This document shows, piece by piece, positions 38,175 to 46,571 of a stretch of DNA of 64,000 nucleotides (its first letter is position 1; each line of letters starts with the position of its first letter). The position numbers and the translations under genes are program-made. The notes beneath the pieces were generated by a model. It searched no databases. It worked only from the letters and a program-made list of their open reading frames with translations, and was not told the DNA's origin. Source of the DNA: Pseudomonas sp. JQ170C (GTDB lineage: Bacteria > Pseudomonadota > Gammaproteobacteria > Pseudomonadales > Pseudomonadaceae); NCBI RefSeq assembly GCF_035581345.1, contig NZ_CP141608.1, positions 372,001-436,000 on the forward strand, given 5' to 3'.

Positions 38175-39175
38175 TGGGCGTTCTCCTGCTCGAATTGACG
38201 TTGGGCGGTCTGCCCGCTCATGGCCATGGACAGCACCGCCATGCGCACGGCAATGCCGTAGGTGACCTGGTTGAGGATCACCGAATGGGCGCCGTCGGCC
38301 ACTGCCGATTCGATTTCCACACCGCGGTTGATCGGCCCCGGGTGCATGACGATGGCATCGGGCTTGGCACCGGCCAGGCGCGCGGTGGTCAGGCCGAACA
38401 GGCGGTAGAACTCACCTTCGCTGGGCAGCAGGCCACCGGCCATGCGCTCACGCTGCAGGCGCAGCATGATCACCACGTCGACGTCCTTGAGGCCCTGTTC
38501 CAGGTCGGTGTAGACCTTCACGCCGTACTGTTCGATACCGATCGGCAGCAGGGTTTTCGGGCCGATCACGCGGATGTCCGGGCAGCCGAGGGTCTTGAGG
38601 GCGAGCATGTTCGAGCGGGCGACGCGCGAGTGCAGGATGTCGCCGACGATGGCCACCGAGAGGTTTTCAAAGCCGCCCTTGTGCCGACGAATGGTCAGCA
38701 TGTCGAGCATGCCCTGGGTCGGGTGGGCGTGACGGCCGTCGCCGCCGTTGATGATCGCCACCTCGGGGCAGACGTGCTCGGCGATAAAGTGCGCGGCACC
38801 GGAATCGCCGTGGCGCACGACGAACATGTCGGCGGCCATGGCTTCAAGGTTGCGCAGGGTGTCGAACAGGGTTTCGCCCTTGCTGGTCGAGGAGGTCGAC
38901 ACATTCAGGGTGATCACGTCGGCCGACAGCCGCTGTGCCGCCAGTTCAAAGGTGGTGCGGGTGCGGGTGGAGTTCTCGAAGAACACGTTGCAGACGGTCT
39001 TGCCGCGCAGCAACGGGACTTTCTTGACGGCCCGGGCGCCGACTTCAAGGAAGGAGTCGGCGGTGTCGAGGATTTCGGTCAGCAGTTCGCGGGGCAAACC
39101 GTCGAGCGAGAGAAAGTGGCGCAGCTGGCCCTGATCATTGAGCTGCAGCGGGCGCTTGGCGTCGATTGGCGTCAT
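38171..39175 (-). CDS. pyrB: Aspartate carbamoyltransferase catalytic subunit PyrB
   Basis: 334-residue transcarbamoylase that makes carbamoyl aspartate from carbamoyl phosphate and aspartate in pyrimidine synthesis. The carbamoyl phosphate loop [15 protein letters not shown] is near residue 66, and the aspartate loop is in [11 protein letters not shown] near 235. The N-terminus is longer than in E. coli PyrB, as in other pseudomonads where it binds regulatory nucleotides. It overlaps pyrC' and begins 12 bases after pyrR. Confidence 0.97.
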   Translation of the reverse strand: MTPIDAKRPLQLNDQGQLRHFLSLDGLPRELLTEILDTADSFLEVGARAVKKVPLLRGKTVCNVFFENSTRTRTTFELAAQRLSADVITLNVSTSSTSKGETLFDTLRNLEAMAADMFVVRHGDSGAAHFIAEHVCPEVAIINGGDGRHAHPTQGMLDMLTIRRHKGGFENLSVAIVGDILHSRVARSNMLALKTLGCPDIRVIGPKTLLPIGIEQYGVKVYTDLEQGLKDVDVVIMLRLQRERMAGGLLPSEGEFYRLFGLTTARLAGAKPDAIVMHPGPINRGVEIESAVADGAHSVILNQVTYGIAVRMAVLSMAMSGQTAQRQFEQENAQ

Positions 39176-39187
39176 CGCGAGGGACTC

Positions 39188-39706
39188 TTAAAGTGCGGAA
39201 GCGGAGGCGAGGTCCTGGCGCTCGAGGGCGAGCGGTGCGGGTCCGGTCAATTTTACCCGTTCATGGGCGGCCAGCGACAGGGTGGCACCGACCACATTTG
39301 GCCGGATTGGCAATTCGCCGGCATCCAGGTCCAGCAGGCAGACCAGGGTCACGCTGGCTGGGCGGCCGTAATCGAACAATTCATTGAGGGCGGCGCGGAT
39401 GGTTCGACCGCTCATCAGCACGTCATCCACCAGGACCAGGTGCTGGCCTTCGATCTCGAACGGGAGGTCCGAAGGGCGCACCTGAGGGTGCAGGCCATTC
39501 TGGCTGAAGTCGTCGCGGTAGAAGGACACGTCCAGGGTGCCGAGGGCGGTGTCGCTGCCCAGCTCTTCCAGCAGCGCCTGGGCAACCCAGATGCCCCCGG
39601 TACGGATGCCGATGAAGCGCGGCTCGGTAATGTTGCGACGGGCCAGATGGGCACGAAGATCGACGGCCATCTGCCGGATCAGTTCGGCGGGATTGGGTAG
39701 GCTCAT
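39188..39706 (-). CDS. pyrR: PyrR regulatory protein / uracil phosphoribosyltransferase
   Basis: 172-residue phosphoribosyltransferase-fold protein. The PRPP-binding motif [18 protein letters not shown] is near residue 95. PyrR acts as a pyrimidine-responsive regulator and has some uracil phosphoribosyltransferase activity in other bacteria; in pseudomonads it is reported to affect pyr gene expression. A short hairpin (GCCGGG/CCCGGC at 39723-39747) lies in the 60-bp gap before it. Confidence 0.93.
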   Translation of the reverse strand: MSLPNPAELIRQMAVDLRAHLARRNITEPRFIGIRTGGIWVAQALLEELGSDTALGTLDVSFYRDDFSQNGLHPQVRPSDLPFEIEGQHLVLVDDVLMSGRTIRAALNELFDYGRPASVTLVCLLDLDAGELPIRPNVVGATLSLAAHERVKLTGPAPLALERQDLASASAL

Positions 39707-39766
39707 GCTTGCTCCTCAAGAGGCCGGGAGCATAGCGCTGGCCCGGCTTGAATCCGATGATCTGGG

Positions 39767-40201
39767 TCAGGACTGCCCGGTATTGGCCTCCAGCCAGCCT
39801 TGCAACAGCAGGGCGGCGGCAATGGCGTCCACCGGGTTGTCGCGGTAACTGCCGCGCTGGCCACCACGGGCCATGCGCTCGCCCTTGGCTTCAAAGGTGG
39901 TCAGGCGTTCGTCGTGGGTGTGCACGGGCAGGTTGAAGCGGCCGTTCAGGCGTCGGGCGAACTTCTCGGCGCGCTCGCTCATTTCACTGGGGGTGCCGTC
40001 CATGTTCAAGGGCAGGCCGACCACCAGGGCGTCGGGCTTCCACTCCTTGATCAGTTTTTCCACCTGGGTCCAGTCGGGCGTGCCGTTCTGGGCCTTGAGG
40101 GTGCACAGCTCGCGGGCCTGGCCGGTGATCACCTGGCCGACGGCGACGCCGATCTGGCGGCTGCCGTAGTCAAAGCCCAGCAGTAGGCGTACTTCACTCA
40201 T
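39767..40201 (-). CDS. ruvX: Holliday junction resolvase-like protein RuvX (YqgF)
   Basis: 144-residue RNase H-fold protein. The first acidic motif LGFDYGSRQIGVAVG is at residues 8-22, with HDERLTT and DNPVDAIAAALLLQ later. YqgF acts in 16S rRNA 5' end maturation in E. coli and has Holliday-junction resolvase-like activity in other species. The ATG at 40201 overlaps the algH stop codon, so it is co-translated with algH. Confidence 0.95.
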   Translation of the reverse strand: MSEVRLLLGFDYGSRQIGVAVGQVITGQARELCTLKAQNGTPDWTQVEKLIKEWKPDALVVGLPLNMDGTPSEMSERAEKFARRLNGRFNLPVHTHDERLTTFEAKGERMARGGQRGSYRDNPVDAIAAALLLQGWLEANTGQS

Positions 40202-40770
40202 CAGGCGTGCCCCGCCTGGCTGGTGAGCAGGCTCAGGTTGATGCCTAGGCTCGCGGCGGCGGCTGCCAGGCGTTGTTCGCTGGTCATGCCGAAGATGATC
40301 TGGGGGTCGAACGGGCAGTTCAGCCAGGCGTTGTCGGCCAGCTCTGCCTCCAGTTGCCCGGCTTCCCAGCCGGCGTAGCCGAGGGTGATCAGGCTCTGCT
40401 GGGGGCCGAAGCCGTCGGCGATGGCAAACAGGATGTCCTGGGACGTGGACAGCGACATGCCTTCCAGCTCGACGGTGGCCTGGAAGGTCTTGTCGGTGGT
40501 GTGCAGCACGAAGCCACGGTCGGTCTGTACCGGGCCGCCCATGTAGATGGGGATCTGCGTGCAATTGGCGGGCGGTTCGACGTCGGGGCGCAGTTGTTCA
40601 AGGATGTCGGCCAGGTTCAGGTCCTGCGGCCGATTGACCACCAGCCCCATGGCGCCATTGGCGTTGTGCTCGACGATGTAGGTCAAGGTGTGCGCGAAGT
40701 TCGGGTCAGCCATGTGCGGCATGGCGATCAGGAACTGGTGCTTGAGGTAACTCGGGCTGAGGTTTTTCAT
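40201..40770 (-). CDS. algH: AlgH/YqgE family protein
   Basis: 189-residue UPF0301 protein. Family patterns FLIAMPHMADPNFAHTLTYI and GPVQTDRGFVLH, plus the LGYAGWEAGQLEAEL segment, are present. AlgH was named as a regulator affecting alginate in P. aeruginosa, but its biochemical role is uncertain. Twelve codons upstream of the chosen ATG are also open but not conserved in style. It overlaps ruvX, an almost universal pairing. Confidence 0.93.
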   Translation of the reverse strand: MKNLSPSYLKHQFLIAMPHMADPNFAHTLTYIVEHNANGAMGLVVNRPQDLNLADILEQLRPDVEPPANCTQIPIYMGGPVQTDRGFVLHTTDKTFQATVELEGMSLSTSQDILFAIADGFGPQQSLITLGYAGWEAGQLEAELADNAWLNCPFDPQIIFGMTSEQRLAAAAASLGINLSLLTSQAGHA

Positions 40771-40833
40771 GCTTGATAGTGTGGCGTTGGGGCGCCGGAC
40801 TGACAAGCCTGCTTTTCCCCGCGCCTACGGGTA

Positions 40834-41739
40834 TCAATTGCTCGACAGGCGGTCGCCGCGGGCGAAGCGCCAGGTGCGGATGATTTCCAGGCGGTCGATA
40901 TCGGCCAGGTCACCCGTGAATGGTGCGAAAGGGGCGGCCAGGCGCACGATGCGCTGGGCAGCCTGGTCCAGCAACGGCTGGCCGGAAGACTCCAGTACCA
41001 GCACTTCATAGAGCGAGCCGTCGCGATTGATCGAGACCATCAGTCGCAGGTTGCCGTAGATCTGTTGCCGGCGGGCTTCGTCGGGGTAGTTCAGGTTGCC
41101 GATGCGCTCGACTTTTTTGCGCCACTCGTCCTTGTACCAGGCGCCCTTGTCGCGCATGGTCGAGGCCGCATTGAGGCGGTGGATGCGCGGGCGCTTGGCG
41201 TAGAGCTGTTGTTCCTGGGACAGCTCGGCCTCAAGGCTGGCGATCTGGCTCGACAGCTGCGAGCTGTCGAAATCAGGCGTGGCGGCCTTGGGCTTGGGCT
41301 GCGGCTTGACTTCTTTGGGGCGCGTTTCGACTTTTTGCGGTTTGGGCGCCTGGGTGGTGACCACGGCCTTGGGCGGCGCCGGCTGGGGTTTCACTTCAGG
41401 CTTGGCGGCCGGTGGTGGCGTCACCTTGTTGATCTTGCTGTCCTGGAATGGCGCAATCTCGGTGGTTTTCGGCACCGCTTTCTTGTCCAGGGTGCCACTG
41501 CCTTGCTGGTTGTCCTGGGCCAGGTAGTCGGCCTTCTCGGGCGCTTTTTCGCTCTTGAAGGTGGCCAGGGTGATTTCCATGGTCCGGCGGATTTCTTCAG
41601 GCTTGGCGAAGGAAAAGCCAAGGCCCAGGATCAGCGCCAGGTGAATCAGGGCCGCCAGGAACAAGGTAAAGCCGAGCCGATCCGCCGGGCGAACGCGGGG
41701 CGGGATAAAGTCGGCAGGGATGTCAGCAGGCAGGGTCAT
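40834..41739 (-). CDS. tonB3: TonB-type energy transducer (TonB3-like)
   Basis: 301-residue inner-membrane protein. One N-terminal helix (LGFTLFLAALIHLALILGLG, residues about 22-41), a Pro/Lys-rich periplasmic spacer (EVKPQPAPPKAVVTTQ, KEVKPQPKPK), a helical part around residue 170-190 and a C-terminal TonB-like domain (YPDEARRQQIYGNLRLMVSI). The domain lacks the usual YP...RA-x-G-x-V spacing of siderophore TonB. The position next to gshB and pilG equals that of P. aeruginosa tonB3, which is needed for twitching motility. Confidence 0.88.
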   Translation of the reverse strand: MTLPADIPADFIPPRVRPADRLGFTLFLAALIHLALILGLGFSFAKPEEIRRTMEITLATFKSEKAPEKADYLAQDNQQGSGTLDKKAVPKTTEIAPFQDSKINKVTPPPAAKPEVKPQPAPPKAVVTTQAPKPQKVETRPKEVKPQPKPKAATPDFDSSQLSSQIASLEAELSQEQQLYAKRPRIHRLNAASTMRDKGAWYKDEWRKKVERIGNLNYPDEARRQQIYGNLRLMVSINRDGSLYEVLVLESSGQPLLDQAAQRIVRLAAPFAPFTGDLADIDRLEIIRTWRFARGDRLSSN

Positions 41740-41848
41740 CGGGTATCCAGCAGCCGCAAGGCCGGGGGCGAGCCGGCAGAGCAAGGCGCTTCAGGTCAAA
41801 ATCGACCGGCATGATACCCCACTCTGCGCGGTTGCTCCGCGTCGGCTG

Positions 41849-42802
41849 TCAGCGCGCTTTGAGCTTGCGATCAATGGCGTCCATCAACTGCACACCGATG
41901 CGGGTACCGAAGGCGTTGTCGATTTCGCGGATGCAGGTCGGGCTGGTGACGTTGATTTCGGTCAGGTGCTCGCCGATCACGTCCAGGCCGACAAACAGCA
42001 GGCCCTTTTCACGCAGGGTCGGGCCAATCTGTTCGGCGATCCAGCGGTCACGGTCGGTCAACGGACGGGCTTCGCCACGTCCGCCGGCGGCCAGGTTGCC
42101 TCGGGTCTCGCCACTGGCCGGAATGCGCGCCAGGCAGTAAGGCACAGGCTCGCCGTCGATCATCAGGATGCGCTTGTCGCCGTCCTTGATAGCCGGCAGG
42201 TAGGCTTGCGCCATGATCTGCTGGGTACCGTGGAGGGTCAGGGTTTCGAGGATCACCGACAGGTTCGGGTCGCCCGGGCGATGACGGAAGATCGACGCGC
42301 CGCCCATGCCGTCCAGTGGCTTGAGAATGACGTCGCCGTGCTGGGCGGCAAACTCACGCAGGATGTCGGCGCGGCGGCTGACCAGGGTGGGCGGTGTGCA
42401 TTGCGGGAACAGGGTGGCAAACAGCTTCTCGTTGCAGTCGCGCAGGCTCTGCGGACGGTTGACCACCAGCACGCCGGCGGCCTCGGCCTGCTCGAGCAGG
42501 TAGGTGCTGTAGACGAACTCCATGTCGAAGGGCGGGTCCTTGCGCATCAGGATCACGTCCAGCTCGCTCAGGGCGCTGTCCTGTTCGTCTTCCAGCTCGA
42601 ACCAGTGCTCGGGGTCGGCAAATACCTTCAGGGGACGCATGCGCGCCCGGGCAGCACCTTCGCCCTGATAGAGGTCTTTCTGTTCCATGTAGAACAGCGT
42701 CCAGCCGCGCTCCTGGGCGGCAAGCAGCATGGCCAGCGAGCTGTCCTTTTTATAGGAAATGCGCGCAATGGGGTCCATGACAATCCCGAGGCGAACGCTC
42801 AT
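41849..42802 (-). CDS. gshB: Glutathione synthetase GshB
   Basis: 317-residue ATP-grasp ligase that joins glycine to gamma-glutamylcysteine. N-terminal family start MSVRLGIVMDPIARISYKKD, the ATP-grasp DVILKPLDGMGGASIFR near residue 148 and the metal-binding NVTSPTCIREI near 283 are visible. The length matches the family. It is divergent from pilG, with a 301-bp gap holding a palindromic repeat. Confidence 0.97.
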   Translation of the reverse strand: MSVRLGIVMDPIARISYKKDSSLAMLLAAQERGWTLFYMEQKDLYQGEGAARARMRPLKVFADPEHWFELEDEQDSALSELDVILMRKDPPFDMEFVYSTYLLEQAEAAGVLVVNRPQSLRDCNEKLFATLFPQCTPPTLVSRRADILREFAAQHGDVILKPLDGMGGASIFRHRPGDPNLSVILETLTLHGTQQIMAQAYLPAIKDGDKRILMIDGEPVPYCLARIPASGETRGNLAAGGRGEARPLTDRDRWIAEQIGPTLREKGLLFVGLDVIGEHLTEINVTSPTCIREIDNAFGTRIGVQLMDAIDRKLKAR

Positions 42803-42986
42803 GGGCTATATCCTCTAAAGCGGCGGGGTGCCGCGTTGGCTCAAATGAAAAGTGGCGTCAGGGTGGCGCCCGCTGCGCTGGCGGTCAAGGGAAAAACGCA
42901 GAGCGGACGGCGCTGTGACGGGCCGATGGAATGCACCCCCAGAGTGTGCTAAAAAGGCCTGGCACGTGGCCTGCACGGCCGTCTCC

Positions 42987-43078
42987 AGCTGCAAGCCACA
43001 AGCCATATGCCACAAGAAAAAGCACGCCGCGTACACCCTGCCTTTTCTTGCCGCTAGAACTTTTAGCTTGCCGCTCAT
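42987..43078. repeat. Second-family palindromic repeat, copy c
   Basis: AGCTGCAAGCCACAAGCCAT on the left and CTTGCCGCTAGAAC...AGCTTGCCGCT on the right. Less regular than the other copies. It takes up much of the 301-bp gshB-pilG gap; I see no gene in that gap. Confidence 0.65.
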
Positions 43079-43103
43079 AGCGAGCAGCGATGGTAGAGCA
43101 ATT

Positions 43104-43514
43104 ATGGAACAGCCCGGCGCGGCACTGAAGGTGATGGTGATCGATGACTCGAAGACGATTCGCCGCACCGCCCAGATGTTGCTCAGCGAAGCAGGGTGCG
43201 AAGTCATCACGGCCACCGACGGGTTCGACGCCCTGGCCAAGATTGTCGACCAGCACCCGCAGATCATATTCGTCGACGTGCTGATGCCACGTCTGGACGG
43301 CTACCAGACCTGCGCTCTGATCAAACACAACAGCGTCTTCAAGGACACGCCGGTGATTCTGCTGTCGTCCCGTGATGGCCTGTTCGACAAGGCAAGGGGC
43401 CGCGTGGTTGGCTCCGATCAATTTTTGACCAAGCCTTTCAGCAAGGAAGAGCTGCTGGATGCAATCCGCGCGCATGTGCCCGGGTTCGCCGCAGAAGAAC
43501 AACCCGCACCCTGA
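43104..43514 (+). CDS. pilG: Chp system response regulator PilG
   Basis: 136-residue single-domain receiver (CheY-like). The acidic pocket VMVIDDSKTIRRTAQ and the phosphoacceptor Asp in IIFVDVLMPRLDGYQT are present, plus the Lys in FLTKPFSKEELL. In P. aeruginosa PilG promotes type IV pilus extension and cAMP production. The frame continues upstream without conserved sequence, so the ATG at 43104 is used. First gene of pilGHIJ-chpAC. Confidence 0.95.
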   Translation: MEQPGAALKVMVIDDSKTIRRTAQMLLSEAGCEVITATDGFDALAKIVDQHPQIIFVDVLMPRLDGYQTCALIKHNSVFKDTPVILLSSRDGLFDKARGRVVGSDQFLTKPFSKEELLDAIRAHVPGFAAEEQPAP

Positions 43515-43559
43515 CGCCGCGCCCCGGCAGCAGCGTCCATTCCTTTGATGGGGAACAGC

Positions 43560-43925
43560 ATGGCTCGAGTTCTGATCGTCGATGATTCGCCGACTGAAAT
43601 GTACAAACTCACCGGAATGCTCGAAAAGCACGGGCATCAGGTGCTCAAGGCTGAAAATGGCGCCGACGGCGTGGCCCTGGCGCGCCAGGAAAAGCCCGAT
43701 GCGGTGCTGATGGATATCGTCATGCCCGGCATGAACGGTTTCCAGGCGACTCGCCAATTGAGCAAGGATGCGCAGACGGCGCACATCCCGGTCATTATCG
43801 TCACCACCAAGGATCAGGAGACCGACAAGGTCTGGGGCACCCGCCAGGGTGCAAAGGACTACCTGACCAAGCCGGTGGATGAGGACACCCTGATCCAGAA
43901 ACTGAACGACGTACTCAAAGGTTGA
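43560..43925 (+). CDS. pilH: Chp system response regulator PilH
   Basis: 121-residue CheY-like receiver. LIVDDSPTEMYKLTGML at residues 5-21, phosphoacceptor Asp in AVLMDIVMPGMNGFQA near residue 52 and Lys in DYLTKPVDEDTL near 102. In P. aeruginosa it counteracts PilG. GGGGAA precedes the ATG. The stop lies just before the pilI start. Confidence 0.95.
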   Translation: MARVLIVDDSPTEMYKLTGMLEKHGHQVLKAENGADGVALARQEKPDAVLMDIVMPGMNGFQATRQLSKDAQTAHIPVIIVTTKDQETDKVWGTRQGAKDYLTKPVDEDTLIQKLNDVLKG

Positions 43926-43936
43926 CCACGCAGCCC

Positions 43937-44476
43937 ATGGGCGAATCGCTGACGGCCTTCGAGCTGCTGCTGGATATCGACCGGCGCTGTCGGTTGCTGG
44001 CGGCTGACCTGCCGTTGCAGGAAACCCGTCTGCAGAGCTGGAGCGGTATCGGTTTCCGTATTGCCGACCAATGGTTTGTCGCCCCCATGGGCGAGGTGGC
44101 CGAGGTATTGCACGAGCCCCACCTGAGCCGCATTCCCGGGGTCAAGCCCTGGGTGAGTGGAGTGGCCAACCTGCGCGGCCGCCTGCTGCCGGTGATGGAC
44201 CTGTGCGGCTTTTTCGGCCTGGGCCTGTCGGCACCGCGCAAGCAGCGCCGGGTGCTGGTGCTCGATCATGAAGAGCTGTTTGCCGGGCTTTTGGTTGATG
44301 AAGTACTGGGGCTGCAGCACTTTCCCCTGCATAGCCTGGAGCTTTCGCCGCCCACGCCGTTGCTCAATGGCGCGGCGCCTTTTGTGCAAGGTCATTTCCA
44401 GCGCCAGCGCTGCTGGGCCATTTTCAGCCCGTTGGCCCTGGCCCAGGCGCCGGGTTTTCTCGACGTGGCGTTGTAA
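43937..44476 (+). CDS. pilI: Chp system CheW-like adaptor PilI
   Basis: 179-residue CheW-domain protein linking the receptor PilJ to the kinase ChpA. Conserved parts: WFVAPMGEVAEVLHEP, GVKPWVSGVANLRGRLLPVMDLCGF and DEVLGLQHF. The ATG at 43937 aligns with the P. aeruginosa PilI N-terminus (178 residues); a TTG at 43922, overlapping the pilH stop, would add five residues and cannot be excluded. Confidence 0.92.
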   Translation: MGESLTAFELLLDIDRRCRLLAADLPLQETRLQSWSGIGFRIADQWFVAPMGEVAEVLHEPHLSRIPGVKPWVSGVANLRGRLLPVMDLCGFFGLGLSAPRKQRRVLVLDHEELFAGLLVDEVLGLQHFPLHSLELSPPTPLLNGAAPFVQGHFQRQRCWAIFSPLALAQAPGFLDVAL

Positions 44477-44491
44477 AGGAATGCCAGATTC

Positions 44492-46537
44492 GTGACCACT
44501 ACCAAGTCGGCTACTTCGACCCAAGGCTCGCGCAGCAGCGCCCGGATCGCGGCGCTGTTCGTCGTTCTGATCCTCTCGATCATCCTGCTGTTCGCCAACT
44601 TCGCCTATCTCAACACCCAGGCCAACTATGACAAGCAGTACATCGGTCATGCCGGTGAACTGCGGGTGCTGTCCCAGCGTATCGCCAAGAACGCCACCGA
44701 GGCCGCGGCGGGCAAGGCCCGCGCGTTTCGGCTGCTGAGCGAGGCGCGCAACGATTTCGAGCAGCGCTGGGGCTATCTGAAAAAAGGCGATGCGGCCACC
44801 GGCTTGCCGGCCGCGCCGCCAGCGGTGCGCAACGAGATGGAAGCGGTGCTGCGCGACTGGGAAGGCCTGCGCAAGAACACCGACACCATTCTGGCCAGCG
44901 AGCAGACCGTGCTGTCGTTGCACCAGGTCGCCGCGACCCTGGCCGAGACGGTGCCACAGTTGCAGATCGAGTACGAAAAAGTAGTGGAGATCCTGCTGCA
45001 GAGCGGGGCACCGGCCAGCCAGGTTGCGGTGGCCCAGCGTCAGTCGCTGCTGGCCGAACGTATCCTGGGCTCGGTCAATACGGTGTTGGCCGGGGATGAC
45101 ACGGCCGTGCAGGCGGCCGACGCCTTCGGCCGCGACGCCAGTCGCTTCGGCCAGGTGCTGGACGGCATGCTCGGCGGCAACCAGACCTTGCAGATCACCC
45201 GCGTTCAGGACCCCGATGCCCGGGCACGGCTGGCCGAAATTGCCGAGCTGTTCCAGTTCGTCGCAGGTTCGGTGGATGAAATCCTCGAAACCTCGCCGGA
45301 GCTGTTCCGGGTGCGTGAGGCCGCCGGCAGCATCTTCAACCAGTCACAGACCCTGCTCGATGAGGCCTCGCGCCTGGCCAACGGTTTCGAGAACCTGGCC
45401 AGTGGCCGCACCCTGGATACGGTCGGCGGCTATGTGCTGGGCCTGCTGGCGCTGGCTTCGATCATCCTGATCGGCCTGGTCATGGTCCGCGAGACCCACC
45501 GGCAACTGCGCGAAACGGCGGAGAAGAACGAGCGCAATCAGCAGGCAATCATGCGCCTGCTCGATGAAATCGAAGACCTGGCCGACGGCGACCTGACCGT
45601 CACCGTGTCGGTGACCGAAGACTTCACCGGGGCCATTGCCGATTCGATCAATTACTCCATCGACCAACTGCGCGACCTGGTCGCGACGATCAACCTCAGC
45701 GCCGAGGAAGTGGCCGCGGCCGTCCAGGACACCCAGAACACCGCGCACCAACTGGCCAAGGCCTCGGAACACCAGGCCGAGCAGATCAGCGAGGCCTCGG
45801 TGGCCGTAGGTGACATGGCCGAGTCCATCGACCGGGTGTCCACCCATGCCTATGAGTCGGCCAAGGTGGCCGAGCGTTCGGTGGCCATTGCCAACAAGGG
45901 CAACGAGGTGGTGCATAACACCATCCACGGCATGGACAACATTCGCGAGCAGATTCAGGACACCGCCAAGCGGATCAAGCGCCTGGGCGAGTCGTCGCAG
46001 GAGATCGGCGATATCGTCAGCCTGATCGACGACATTGCCGACCAGACCAACATCCTCGCCCTCAACGCGGCGATCCAGGCCTCGCTGGCTGGGGAAGCCG
46101 GCCGCGGCTTTGCCGTGGTCGCCGACGAAGTTCAGCGTCTGGCCGAACGTTCGTCGTCGGCCACTCGCCAGATCGAGGCCTTGGTGCGCACCATCCAGGC
46201 CGACACCAACGAAGCGGTCATTTCCATGGAACAGACCACGGCTGAAGTGGTACGCGGTGCGCGCCTGGCACAGGATGCCGGCGTGGCCCTGGCAGAGATC
46301 GAAGGGGTTTCGCAGACCCTGGCCGAGCTGATCCACAGCATCTCCGACGCCGCCCAGCTGCAGACCTCATCGGCCGGGCAGATCTCGCATACGATGGCAG
46401 TGATCCAGCAGATCACCTCACAGACCTCGGCAGGCTCCAGCGCCACGGCCGAAAGCATTGGCGACCTGGCCCGCATGGCCAGCGAAATGCGCCGCTCGGT
46501 GTCCGGCTTCACGCTGCCACCGACGCCGCCACGTTGA
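44492..46537 (+). CDS. pilJ: Chp system chemoreceptor PilJ
   Basis: 681-residue methyl-accepting protein of the twitching/surface-sensing pathway. First membrane helix at about residues 20-40 ([20 protein letters not shown]), periplasmic region with PilJ-type repeats about 45-310, second helix about 310-330 ([17 protein letters not shown]), HAMP-like region and signalling hairpin. The tip reads [20 protein letters not shown], with the PilJ-type variation of the usual EAARAGE. GTG start at 44492 with AAAGGA 11 bases upstream. chpA follows directly; the pilK methyltransferase gene found here in P. aeruginosa is absent. Confidence 0.95.
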   Translation: MTTTKSATSTQGSRSSARIAALFVVLILSIILLFANFAYLNTQANYDKQYIGHAGELRVLSQRIAKNATEAAAGKARAFRLLSEARNDFEQRWGYLKKGDAATGLPAAPPAVRNEMEAVLRDWEGLRKNTDTILASEQTVLSLHQVAATLAETVPQLQIEYEKVVEILLQSGAPASQVAVAQRQSLLAERILGSVNTVLAGDDTAVQAADAFGRDASRFGQVLDGMLGGNQTLQITRVQDPDARARLAEIAELFQFVAGSVDEILETSPELFRVREAAGSIFNQSQTLLDEASRLANGFENLASGRTLDTVGGYVLGLLALASIILIGLVMVRETHRQLRETAEKNERNQQAIMRLLDEIEDLADGDLTVTVSVTEDFTGAIADSINYSIDQLRDLVATINLSAEEVAAAVQDTQNTAHQLAKASEHQAEQISEASVAVGDMAESIDRVSTHAYESAKVAERSVAIANKGNEVVHNTIHGMDNIREQIQDTAKRIKRLGESSQEIGDIVSLIDDIADQTNILALNAAIQASLAGEAGRGFAVVADEVQRLAERSSSATRQIEALVRTIQADTNEAVISMEQTTAEVVRGARLAQDAGVALAEIEGVSQTLAELIHSISDAAQLQTSSAGQISHTMAVIQQITSQTSAGSSATAESIGDLARMASEMRRSVSGFTLPPTPPR

Positions 46538-46571
46538 GCGCGCGCCAGTGAGCATGGCAACGGGAGCAGAT

